This document shows positions 20,913-28,840 of a stretch of 64,000 bases of DNA, piece by piece. How positions within the stretch are numbered: position 1 is the stretch's first letter; each line of letters begins with the position of its first letter. The notes beneath the pieces were generated by a model. The model was not told where the DNA came from and searched no databases. It saw nothing but the letters and a program-made list of their open reading frames with translations. A program made the translations under genes and the position numbers. Where the stretch lies: contig JAHLKI010000017.1 in the NCBI GenBank assembly GCA_025602905.1, positions 434,001 to 498,000 of the forward strand, read 5' to 3'. The stretch is from Phlyctochytrium arcticum (lineage: Eukaryota; Chytridiomycota; Chytridiomycetes; Chytridiales; Chytridiaceae).

Positions 20913-21395
20913 TCAATACCCGAATATTCCGCCAAAGTTTTCTTCTTCAACTACTTTTTTTTCAACTTGTTTAGTTTTTTCAACTTGTTGTTTCTTTTGG
21001 GCCTTTGGTTTGACCTGCGTATTCTTCTGTTCTCTCAATTGTTTCTTTTGTAACCTTTCGAGACGTTTCTTTTCTTTTTCTTGTCGTTTACGTTCTTCTA
21101 ATTGATTCACCAAGTTGTAGGCCTCTTCAATTTTCCTCTGATATTCCAATTGTTCCCTTTCTTCATCACGTTGTTTCTGCATAGTATTCAATTGAATCTT
21201 CCTCGACTCTTGCGCTTTGCGTAGAGCTTCCTTTTGCTTCTCAGACATCTGCCTCTTTTTCTTGGGTGCTTCTTCAATTACAGTAGCTGTTGGTTCTTCT
21301 TCTTGTTGTACTGCTTCCCGTACAGGTTCTTGTACAACATCTTGTACCGGACTAGTTTCTTGTGGTTCAAGTAAAGCGTCTTCTTCAGTATTCAT
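20913..21395 (-). CDS. Lys/Glu-rich coiled-coil viral protein, 160 aa
   Basis: Acidic N-terminal 40 residues, then an almost continuous Lys/Glu/Gln/Arg helix (about residues 45-145), ending in a short hydrophobic GGIFGY tail. It lies 28 bp upstream of the capsid gene on the same strand, so probably co-expressed; it could be a scaffold or a minor virion protein. No family recognised. Confidence 0.6.
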   Translation of the reverse strand: MNTEEDALLEPQETSPVQDVVQEPVREAVQQEEEPTATVIEEAPKKKRQMSEKQKEALRKAQESRKIQLNTMQKQRDEEREQLEYQRKIEEAYNLVNQLEERKRQEKEKKRLERLQKKQLREQKNTQVKPKAQKKQQVEKTKQVEKKVVEEENFGGIFGY

Positions 21396-21421
21396 TTTAT
21401 CATGTACAAAACAAAAAAAAA

Positions 21422-21592
21422 TTAGAGTAATTTGTTTAAAGTCTTGAGTGCTTTCTCTAGTTGTGTCAGTACTTTGTCTAATTTTTCTTTTTGTGACTTT
21501 TCAATTCTTTTTTGTGTCTTTTCCTTCTTGTTTCGTTTTTCGATCTCGTTTAATATTTTGTATGTCTCAAAAAATTCTTCTTCATTATCCAT
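21422..21592 (-). CDS. Small coiled-coil viral protein, 56 aa
   Basis: ATG at 21592, stop at 21422-21424. Starts MDNEEEFFETYKILNEIEK and is almost entirely Lys/Glu/Leu helix. It lies between the 160-aa gene (27 bp away) and the minor capsid gene (25 bp away) on the same strand, and the tight packing supports a real gene. Function unknown. Confidence 0.5.
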   Translation of the reverse strand: MDNEEEFFETYKILNEIEKRNKKEKTQKRIEKSQKEKLDKVLTQLEKALKTLNKLL

Positions 21593-21617
21593 TTTATCCT
21601 AACAACAAAAAAAAATC

Positions 21618-22337
21618 TTATATTCTCACATCTTGGACGTCGTCGGCAAGGAGAAAGCGTACAGTGAGTGGTGATTCTAGGGCCAGCTCTTCGTTGGTCA
21701 TGCTATCTACAAGATGAAACTCTATTTTGCTAATAGTTTGATCCACAGTGAGCCACTCACTGTCGTTGGTAAAATTGATGACATCTCCGAAACTGTCAGG
21801 CACTAATGTTGCTACTACACTGCTACCAATATCATTATAATCGGATAGGAAACGGACAGAAGGTACATTGATGTTGCTAGTAAGAAGTATGGGGTAAGAA
21901 CCACTGAGATTCACAGTATTCTTAAATGTGGCAGATTTGCCTAAAGGTGTCGCTGTGCGATTCGACATGCCACTGACACTGTACATCTTTGTCCCTTCTT
22001 TACCAGGAAGAATACTGAAATCCTTGTCAACAGAAGTCAATGTAATGCGACGTGTGATTTGGTTGTAATTCGCAGTATAACTTTGTGATCCAGCAATAGT
22101 CATGGCTGATGCAACGGCCTGACCAAAGTTTGCAACGGTATAATTTCCTGGTGGAACAGTTGCAACGATTGGATCGTCATTGCCGCTTTCTTTGAATACA
22201 ATGGTGTTGTTTGTTGAATTAATAAGATCGTAGTCTTGGATGAATGAGACACTGAGAATCTTGATGTAACTGACATTGCGACGACCTATGGGAAAGCTAC
22301 GGCCTTTCAAGCTACAGAATGTCAACTCGTTGATCAT
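21618..22337 (-). CDS. Candidate minor capsid (penton-like) protein, 239 aa
   Basis: Start chosen at the ATG at 22337 because it follows a TATATAA leader and gives a compact protein; the frame is open further upstream to 22493 but that would overlap the divergent ATPase gene. The protein is beta-rich with conserved-looking PPGNYT and a C-terminal VRFLLADDVQDVRI strand, similar in size and style to the single jelly-roll penton proteins of Polinton-like elements. The family call is by pattern and neighbourhood only. Confidence 0.55.
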   Translation of the reverse strand: MINELTFCSLKGRSFPIGRRNVSYIKILSVSFIQDYDLINSTNNTIVFKESGNDDPIVATVPPGNYTVANFGQAVASAMTIAGSQSYTANYNQITRRITLTSVDKDFSILPGKEGTKMYSVSGMSNRTATPLGKSATFKNTVNLSGSYPILLTSNINVPSVRFLSDYNDIGSSVVATLVPDSFGDVINFTNDSEWLTVDQTISKIEFHLVDSMTNEELALESPLTVRFLLADDVQDVRI

Positions 22338-22374
22338 CGTACTTGTTTCTTCTCTTATATAATAGAAAAGAAAC
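22338..22374. promoter_or_regulatory. 37-bp bidirectional viral promoter
   Basis: The gap between the divergent minor capsid and ATPase ATGs contains the palindrome TTATATAA (22355-22362). Each gene then has a purine tract just before its start: TAGAAAAGAAAC toward the ATPase and GAGAAGAAACAAG toward the capsid gene. Confidence 0.55.
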
Positions 22375-23082
22375 ATGTATCGAGTGAAACCTATATACAA
22401 CAGTAAATCGGTAGCACCAGACAAAAGAGTACCCTTTCCCCTAGCATCTCCGGAGCTATGCTCGACGTTATGCGCGCCCAGAAAATCGGGCAAAACTAGT
22501 TACGTATGCGGAGTAATAAACGATGTCTATGCGCCAGTGGTTGACAAGGTGATTATCATGTCTGATACAGTAGAATACGATTTATGTATACAAGAATTGG
22601 CCAAAGTCACAAAGCATCAGAATATATTTTTTGCCGATGTAGTCTCTAATGAAAGTATCAAGAGTATTGTTGATTCGCAAATTGCAGGGGATTGTAAAGA
22701 CAAGATCCTATTATACATTGATGACGCGGGCGATTCGGCACGAAGTAAAGACTTGTCGCGTGAATTGGACAAACTCTTTACGAAGGGAAGACACTACAAT
22801 ATCTCTATAATTGTGACATGTCAAAGCATCACCAGTCAGCTCTCTCGAAAACAAAAAAATTGCACAACTGAGTGGATCATATTCCGCAATAACAGAAAAG
22901 ATATGGAAACTCTGGCCGAGACTTTGGTGACAGCTTTTGCTGACAAGAAGGAAATATTAGACTATTTGGTTCAATGTACGACAAAGCCGTATTCGTTTTG
23001 TTATATAAATTTAGCTAATGATAATGCAAAGGAAATCTACACATACTGTGAAGACAATGTATTCAAATATTACTTTACTTGA
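22375..23082 (+). CDS. A32/FtsK-HerA-type DNA packaging ATPase
   Basis: 235 residues. P-loop APRKSGKTSY at residues 34-43 (degenerate first Gly, GKT intact); Walker B ILLYIDDAGD at about 111-120; downstream NISIIVTCQS matches the sensor-like strand after Walker B (polar residue at strand end). Length and motif spacing fit the packaging ATPases of Polintons, PLVs and virophages, which pump the genome into the capsid. The 3' end overlaps the convergent pVI/pX-like gene by 8 bp. Confidence 0.85.
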   Translation: MYRVKPIYNSKSVAPDKRVPFPLASPELCSTLCAPRKSGKTSYVCGVINDVYAPVVDKVIIMSDTVEYDLCIQELAKVTKHQNIFFADVVSNESIKSIVDSQIAGDCKDKILLYIDDAGDSARSKDLSRELDKLFTKGRHYNISIIVTCQSITSQLSRKQKNCTTEWIIFRNNRKDMETLAETLVTAFADKKEILDYLVQCTTKPYSFCYINLANDNAKEIYTYCEDNVFKYYFT

Positions 23083-23380
23083 GGTTCGCTTCAAGTCTGT
23101 CGGCAAACGCTTCTGAATTCTTATGCAGGTCGGATAGCTTCTTCACGCCGCTTTCCGCTTTGGAATTGAGGTCATTTGCTTTTCCTCGTATTTTCTCATT
23201 AAACAGATCGGGACTTTCTTGAATACTCTGGTTAACACCTTTCAGTAACTTCTGTCCTTTATTCGCGATTCCTACCGCTTGTGATGCAAACGATCGAGCT
23301 TTGTGGGCAAAGAGCGGTGCGTTTGTCCATGCTGTGCGCAATCCTTGCTTTCCTTTGTTGAAAAGGTTACGGAAACTCAT
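23075..23380 (-). CDS. Small amphipathic virion protein (pVI/pX-like), 101 aa
   Basis: Start set at the ATG at 23380, preceded by an AT-rich leader. N-terminal MSFRNLFNKGKQGLRTAW could form an amphipathic helix; the rest is helical, Lys/Ala/Ser-rich, with a Gly-poor C-terminus. Polintons and adintoviruses usually carry a small basic amphipathic protein next to the capsid cassette, compared with adenovirus pVI/pX. The similarity here is in size, character and place only. Confidence 0.45.
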   Translation of the reverse strand: MSFRNLFNKGKQGLRTAWTNAPLFAHKARSFASQAVGIANKGQKLLKGVNQSIQESPDLFNEKIRGKANDLNSKAESGVKKLSDLHKNSEAFADRLEANLK

Positions 23381-23436
23381 GGTTTTGTTATATATTACAT
23401 AGATTTTATATTCTCTCATGCATAGAGAAAAGAACA
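23381..23436. promoter_or_regulatory. 56-bp bidirectional viral promoter
   Basis: Between two divergent ATGs. It contains GTTATATATTAC and a second TTTATATTC box, and on the + side CATAGAGAAAAGAACA just before the ATG, resembling the TAGAAAAGAAAC before the ATPase. Confidence 0.5.
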
Positions 23437-24954
23437 ATGGTATATCGGACCAATCTATTAGAATTCGATGGTTCATTAAGAACACCAGAACCGAATCCTC
23501 AGAGTAACCTGAAGACAGTAGGTGTCGATGTAAATCACGGAAGACCTCGTGTAGTCGGGACATTTAACAAAAGGTTGAGACGTATGAATACGCGGAACGT
23601 TTCTCATATAGATCACCATGTTCAAGATGTCTCTGCTACATACTTTGTAGCGCGTGATTCACGCTATGCAACTAAAGCATATAAAGACTTTGAAGAATAT
23701 AGAAATCTCGAACTGATGCATCGAGAGAAACAGCAATTCATTGATTCAATCACGCCGCAAAAGTCAGTCAGTGGTACAAATGCTTCACGTTTACCCATTC
23801 CGTCGCAGAATGGAGTGATCTTTCATTACCCCCCTGAAGTCACTGCGAATACTGGAATGATGTTTTCCAAGCCGCAAAATACACCAGAACGTGAGAGACC
23901 ATTACAGGGGCAAACTGTATCCCGTCCTGTCATTGAAGTGTCTGATACAGTTGTGCGAAAAGATGCAGAGACTGGTCTTGGGTTTCTCAGTGAACCATCC
24001 ACTGTAGTTAATCCGTTGCCAATTAGACGGGTACCTGAAGAAATTGAAATCAGTATTCCAGGTGGTTTCCCAAGAGTACCAAGTCCCGAACCTTCGCCTC
24101 GAAATGTGACTCCAGTTGAGACATATGTTCCTCAGAGTTTCCCTCCTTCCGACATTGTTGCATCAGGTCGAGCTAATGTTCAAGAAGTTCTTGATGACAA
24201 TTTTGTCAATAATAATGTTTCAGAATATAACATGCGAGGTACAATTAGACGAGGGAGAACAACAACAAACCGTACTAATCCATACAACAAAAAGGACAAG
24301 GTACGTCTTGCGAATGGACAACTGTCGAATCCTGTTGTAACTGATTCAGAGATTCACAACAATGTTGTCACTGATCCGGTATCAGGTTCGGCTGTATTCG
24401 TTCCTCAAACTGAAGGGGTAGAAACCCGTCAAAGGCGTCGACCTTCGACACCGATCCCTCGCCCGTCTCCATTACCTGAGGCAGATGTGGGTCGTGAGAT
24501 TCAATATGATTATTTGGCCGCAGATGCAACGACAAATGTCGCACAACGTATTCAAGAACAGCAACCTATTAATGTTTCTGTCATTCGTCCACTAAGTGCC
24601 TTACCAACACAGTTGACTGATTCGGCTATCATCAATCCGAAACGCTCGCAACGTCAAGAAGCGGATTTAGAACAGGCTGCACCTAAGCGACGAAAGAAAA
24701 ATCCTCGGCTGGAGCCTCCAGGATTCGTGGCGTTACCCAAAGCACCTGCTACCTCATACAAGGAATTCGAGAAACCGTTTGAATACCCAAAGAAGGATGT
24801 GAAAGACCCAGCTCGGCCCTTTGCATATTCAAAGAAAAAGGGAAAAAGTCCAGCTAGTGGAACAGCGATTCTGAATCCCGCTAGAGCAAATCGGTTACTC
24901 GAAGCTGAAAGAGAGACACTCGCGCCTCCGGCAAAGCGTCAAAAGAGAAAATAA
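23437..24954 (+). CDS. Pro-rich basic viral protein, 505 aa
   Basis: The N-terminal 110 residues look ordered (charged helices, HHVQDVSATYFVARDSRYA); the remainder is long, disordered and Pro/Arg/Thr-rich, with SP, RRPSTPIPRPSPLP-type linkers, and the C-terminus is strongly basic (two PKRRKKN/AKRQKRK-type clusters, possible nuclear signals). Two near-repeats PFEYPKKDVKDPARPF / PFAYSKKKGKSPA occur near residues 450-475. Its position in the capsid cassette suggests a core or tegument-like, possibly DNA-binding, structural protein. Confidence 0.6.
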   Translation: MVYRTNLLEFDGSLRTPEPNPQSNLKTVGVDVNHGRPRVVGTFNKRLRRMNTRNVSHIDHHVQDVSATYFVARDSRYATKAYKDFEEYRNLELMHREKQQFIDSITPQKSVSGTNASRLPIPSQNGVIFHYPPEVTANTGMMFSKPQNTPERERPLQGQTVSRPVIEVSDTVVRKDAETGLGFLSEPSTVVNPLPIRRVPEEIEISIPGGFPRVPSPEPSPRNVTPVETYVPQSFPPSDIVASGRANVQEVLDDNFVNNNVSEYNMRGTIRRGRTTTNRTNPYNKKDKVRLANGQLSNPVVTDSEIHNNVVTDPVSGSAVFVPQTEGVETRQRRRPSTPIPRPSPLPEADVGREIQYDYLAADATTNVAQRIQEQQPINVSVIRPLSALPTQLTDSAIINPKRSQRQEADLEQAAPKRRKKNPRLEPPGFVALPKAPATSYKEFEKPFEYPKKDVKDPARPFAYSKKKGKSPASGTAILNPARANRLLEAERETLAPPAKRQKRK

Positions 24955-24968
24955 ATGATTAATAGTAA

Positions 24969-26220
24969 ATGGAAGAAGTACCGGTCATTAAATCGAGGAG
25001 TCTACAATATTCGAAAGAGCTATCAGATCTAGATGCCCGTCAATTGAAAGAGTTTTACTATAAGGACCTCCATATGTATGGTAGGGATAGACTCTATTAT
25101 GCATATAAACAGAGGTATCCTGTCTCAGAGAGCGGTGTTAAAATGGCTCAAGAAACAAGAAATCTATCAAAGAAGTAGTCGCCCTATCGGAAGTAAGGGT
25201 AGTATTCGCCCTATACTCTCATCCAAACCAGGGACTTTCCAAATTGATACTGTGAATATGAGGTCACATTCATATAATGGGTTTAATTATATTGTAAATT
25301 TAATCGACATCTTCAGTAAAAAACTGTATTCAAAAGCTCTGAAACGGAATACACAAGAAGAGGTCAAAACATTTCTAGAAGATCTATTAGAAGACGGTGT
25401 CGAGATAGTATATGTGAACAGCGACCAAGGTCAGGAATTCAAACATCTGGTTCAAGGCTTAGCTGAAGAATACGGTATTAAATGGACATTTTCAAAACCT
25501 CACACACCGACTTCAAATTCACATGTAGAAAGGGTCAATGGCTCACTTAAAAATATTCTGTTCAAATCGATTCAATTGGGTGATCCAAATTGGCCAGCAG
25601 CATTACCAAAGATTGTGGAAAATTTAAATACTAGCGCTATTCATTTTGGTAGTGGCAATATGACCACTCAACAGATATTAGATAATCCTGAAGCAGCTTA
25701 TAGGACGCAATTGTTGCAAAGAACGAAAGGAAGGGGAAACAAATTACTACCCGACCTTTCGGTGGGAAACAAGGTGAGAAAACTAACAACTATCTCTAAA
25801 CTGGAGAAAAGGAGTAAAAAATTGTACTTTTCAAAGGAGATTTATACGATATCAAAAATAGTTAAAACGACACGGTCTAGTGCTTATCAAGATTCTTACA
25901 AGATAAAAAACTCGTTAGATAAAGAAATGTACGGGCTGTACCCTGCCTATATGCTAAGAAAAATCGATGATGTAGAAAATGTATTGCCTGAACCTGCAAA
26001 TGTGAATACTGAAACTGAAGAAGAAGAAGATGAAGAAGATGATGGTATTGAGAAATACGAAGTAGAAGCTATTTTGGACAAGAAATTGTATAGAAGAAAA
26101 ATATTCTATTTAATACAATGGAAAGGCTATGAAGAACAGACGTGGGAACCGAAAGAGAATCTCGTCTTGGATAATTTCACAGACGAAATAGAGGATTTCG
26201 AGAGAGAATATAATCGCTAA
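24969..26220 (+). CDS. rve-family (DDE) integrase with C-terminal chromodomain, frame-disrupted
   Basis: Starts at 24969, 14 bp after the 505-aa gene. The N-terminal helical region runs in one frame to about 25143 (SESGVK) and continues +1 as WLKKQEIYQ in the frame that stays open to 26220; the change lies at an AAAA run in TTAAAATGG. Core: FQIDTVNM (Asp 1), VNSDQGQEF (Asp 2), and HTPTSNSHVERVNG (Glu), 34 residues after Asp 2. A C-terminal acidic stretch leads into a chromodomain (YEVEAILDKK...FYLIQWKGYEEQTWEP). This is the Polinton/retroviral type of integrase, which inserts linear viral DNA. The shift may be a mutation, a sequencing error or programmed. Confidence 0.85.
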
Positions 26221-27681
26221 TTAGTGAGTTGCCTGCTCGCGTCTACGTTTGCATTTTAGTGCAACTTTCTCTATTGTCAAGTCTGGAGGCAATCGTTTAC
26301 TGGCCATGATGTATTTTTGTACGGTTCGAAAAGGTTTGATTTCCATTGCTTCGTATTCGTCCATGAGTGCAAATGCTATCTCTTTTTCTTCATCGGACCA
26401 CTTGCGTTTATTAGAACTGCTGCTACTGCTGGTGGCCGTATTCTGTTCCACAGCTTCAACTTGTTCGACTTGTTCCATGTCTTCTTCAATTCGAAACGTA
26501 TAGTTCAGCGCTTGTAAATTGATACTATGTCCCATTTCATATGCCATTTTCTTTCTCTCTGGGAGATATTTCAAATTACCCAAGGCAGTTTGATATGACA
26601 CATACAATTTTCTCATATCAGTGGAAGTCAATGGTTTACCCACTACACGCTGCATGATTGATGCGACCTTTTCACTCCATCTGTTCTCCCATCCAGTGAA
26701 TAAATTCTGATCCTCGTCTGTAGCAAACCTGGTGCGATATGCCTCAATCATTTTTCGCTCGTGTCGGGTTACATGAAAAACGTATTCGCCATAAGCGTTT
26801 ACGGTCTTGTAATCATTTAGAACAATGTCAAAATTTTCATCATCATAATGGTTTGGCGCGTCTTTGTTTAGTGACATCGTCGAGAAGTCTTTACTACGTC
26901 TTGGCGGGCGGTTTGTATAGAACGAAACAATGATTGCAGCACGCAGCTCATCTTTGGTGCAATTGTCAAGGTCAAGATTTTGCAAGTGTTCGGCAGACCT
27001 TTCCTTAACATAGACCCATGGGATGTACTTGTTTCTCATAAACGCTTCACTGGCTCGTTGTTCTTGTCGAATTAAATTGATTTGTTGGTTATAATATGTT
27101 TGATGGGAAGAAAACATTTCCTTTAATCCTTCATAGTTTTCCACCCGCTGTTTCTCTTCATTGTTTAATATTCGAAACAGAACAGCAAATCCTTTGCATG
27201 CATTAGCCAGTAGTTGCATCTTTTCTTTCACTTCAGTTTCATTCTCTAGAATTTCCTCCAATTTAGCATCTAGTAAATTTTTGATATAATGTTTCTTGAG
27301 AATATAATCAGTCGTTTCTAATTGAAACAAAGTCATGCCATTTCTGGCGTCTAATTTGCGCTTGGTTAAAGTATTTCTTTGTATGGAAATGTTTGGGTCT
27401 TCTTTGGCTCGTTCAAAGACCATGTCAACAAACTCGGGCGTAAACTCTAAAGGTTCAATTTCCCTAATCTCTTGTGCCATTTCCATGTGCACTGGTTGTT
27501 CAACTGATTCGGGAAGTTGAGGCAAAAGATTAACGATATATTCGGCAAACTCGGGGGAAACATTGTTTGCAAGGAGAAAATATCCTAGAGTCTGCTTCGT
27601 TAAATTCTTGTCCATGATATGCGCAACACCATTAGGTGTCATGTACTGGGAGAATACAAAGTTTCTCATATAGTCGTCCAT
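26221..27681 (-). CDS. Tyrosine recombinase with Myb-like C-terminal tail
   Basis: 486 residues. The catalytic half carries the tyrosine-recombinase signature: first Arg in FYTNRPPRRSKDF (about R258/R261), a beta-hairpin with YGEYVFHVTRHER, second Arg in TSTDMRKLYVSY (R357, where the usual His three residues before is Thr), MGHS (H385) and the nucleophile candidate NYTF (Y394). The N-terminal 250 residues are helical, as in core-binding domains. Residues 425-486 (KRKWSDEEKEIAFALMDEYE...) look like a Myb/SANT DNA-binding tail. Its stop codon abuts that of the integrase, so both integration genes converge with no gap. Confidence 0.75.
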   Translation of the reverse strand: MDDYMRNFVFSQYMTPNGVAHIMDKNLTKQTLGYFLLANNVSPEFAEYIVNLLPQLPESVEQPVHMEMAQEIREIEPLEFTPEFVDMVFERAKEDPNISIQRNTLTKRKLDARNGMTLFQLETTDYILKKHYIKNLLDAKLEEILENETEVKEKMQLLANACKGFAVLFRILNNEEKQRVENYEGLKEMFSSHQTYYNQQINLIRQEQRASEAFMRNKYIPWVYVKERSAEHLQNLDLDNCTKDELRAAIIVSFYTNRPPRRSKDFSTMSLNKDAPNHYDDENFDIVLNDYKTVNAYGEYVFHVTRHERKMIEAYRTRFATDEDQNLFTGWENRWSEKVASIMQRVVGKPLTSTDMRKLYVSYQTALGNLKYLPERKKMAYEMGHSINLQALNYTFRIEEDMEQVEQVEAVEQNTATSSSSSSNKRKWSDEEKEIAFALMDEYEAMEIKPFRTVQKYIMASKRLPPDLTIEKVALKCKRRREQATH

Positions 27682-27802
27682 GATGATTGTTATAAAAAGT
27701 AAGATATTTTATTTTGACTCGATTTTTGACTCGAAACCGCAGCTTTTATGTACAACAATACTATCGATACAAAACTATGGATTGATACAATATGATGCAA
27801 GA
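27682..27802 (-). promoter_or_regulatory. Intergenic region with conserved viral flank sequences
   Basis: On the minus strand this holds the 3' flank GCATCATATTGTATCAATCC of the 143-aa gene and then CTGCGGTTTCGAGTC upstream of the recombinase. Nearly the same pair occurs at 28250-28313 (GCATCATATTGTATCAATC and CTGCGTTTCAAGTC). Likely terminator plus promoter of each unit. Confidence 0.45.
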
Positions 27803-28234
27803 TTACTTGGAATATTGGGGCGGTTGTTCAACCTCACTGATTATATGTTCTAAAGCCCTTAATTCAACAATCATTCTAACCTCTTCACATGTAAAAAGAT
27901 TTAAATCTTTAAATCTCATGAAGAACAATGACGCTCTACTCCAATCTACCCACCTAAGTGAATTGAACACTTGTCTGATTTCTTCTTTTAGGTCGTCTTC
28001 GTTTAATGAAAAATCAAAAGATTCCCATGAATCGTTCATACATCTTTTTAGATCAGCCTTTAATTCCGCAATGACCGTTTTAATCTGTTCTGCTCGTGTA
28101 CGAATAGGTAGATCGATTTTAAAGGTTTCTTTTATAAGTCTCTTGTAATTCTCTGTCGCTTTTGTCTCGCCTTCTGTGATATATCTCTCATATTTGGAAA
28201 TAATCGCAATATAGACAGAAGGATCAACAATCAT
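27803..28234 (-). CDS. Hypothetical viral protein, 143 aa
   Basis: All-helical composition. The N-terminal two thirds are charged helices; a VDWSRASLFFMRF segment near residues 97-109 is reminiscent of the BH1 consensus (W-[GS]-R-x-x-x-F-F) of Bcl-2 proteins, which some adintoviruses carry, but no BH2/BH3 is convincing. It lies in a cassette with flanks like those of the neighbouring 108-aa gene. Confidence 0.5.
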   Translation of the reverse strand: MIVDPSVYIAIISKYERYITEGETKATENYKRLIKETFKIDLPIRTRAEQIKTVIAELKADLKRCMNDSWESFDFSLNEDDLKEEIRQVFNSLRWVDWSRASLFFMRFKDLNLFTCEEVRMIVELRALEHIISEVEQPPQYSK

Positions 28235-28313
28235 TCTTATTTCTCAATAATACAAAAATATGTCACTGACTTGAAACGCAGTTTATTACAGATTGATACA
28301 ATATGATGCTAGG

Positions 28314-28640
28314 TTACAACAGTTTGTGGGTCATGATCTCGTTTTCGAACCAACCGGAAAAAGACTCAAAACCCATACTATTACACTTATCCCTCATGAA
28401 ATCAATTGCGCCCTTCTTTTCAAAAAAGTCCCAAGCTCGTCTCTCTACATCAGTCCCAAATTCAAAAATGTCCCAGTTTGGAAACATTGGTCGTATTTGA
28501 TTGACATATTCCGGTGAAAGACATCCCAATTTGTAGCAAAATGCATTGATAAAGCACCATACAAACATTAGATGTTCCTCTTCTTCACTAGTAGTGTTGT
28601 TTTCTGCCGCTCTGTTCTTGCTTTGACGTGTGTTGACCAT
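28314..28640 (-). CDS. Hypothetical viral protein, 108 aa
   Basis: Polar, acidic N-terminus (residues 1-22) then a Trp/Phe/Cys-rich helical body (FVWCFINAFCYKLG..., WDFFEKKGAIDFM). No family recognised. The promoter has TATAAAAAGACGACG about 60 bp before the ATG. Confidence 0.5.
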   Translation of the reverse strand: MVNTRQSKNRAAENNTTSEEEEHLMFVWCFINAFCYKLGCLSPEYVNQIRPMFPNWDIFEFGTDVERRAWDFFEKKGAIDFMRDKCNSMGFESFSGWFENEIMTHKLL

Positions 28641-28840
28641 GTTGTTGGGTGTGTATTGTAGTGAGTAAGATAATTTAGTACTGCATGATGGAGAATGCGC
28701 GTCGTCTTTTTATAGAAGAAAATCTATCCATAGAAATGGAAAGAGTGCAATAAAGTTTATCCTTTCAAACAAAAGAAAGCGGCAGTACTACTGATTCACA
28801 AACAAAACCCGTATCAATTCGGTGCAGGTATTGCGGGTGT
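28641..28840 (-). promoter_or_regulatory. Promoter region of the 108-aa gene; right side of the AT-rich cassette
   Basis: The minus strand shows TTCTATGGATAG, then TATAAAAAGACGACG and an AT-rich leader. No other gene seen. The composition changes to GC-richer sequence around 28840. Confidence 0.45.
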
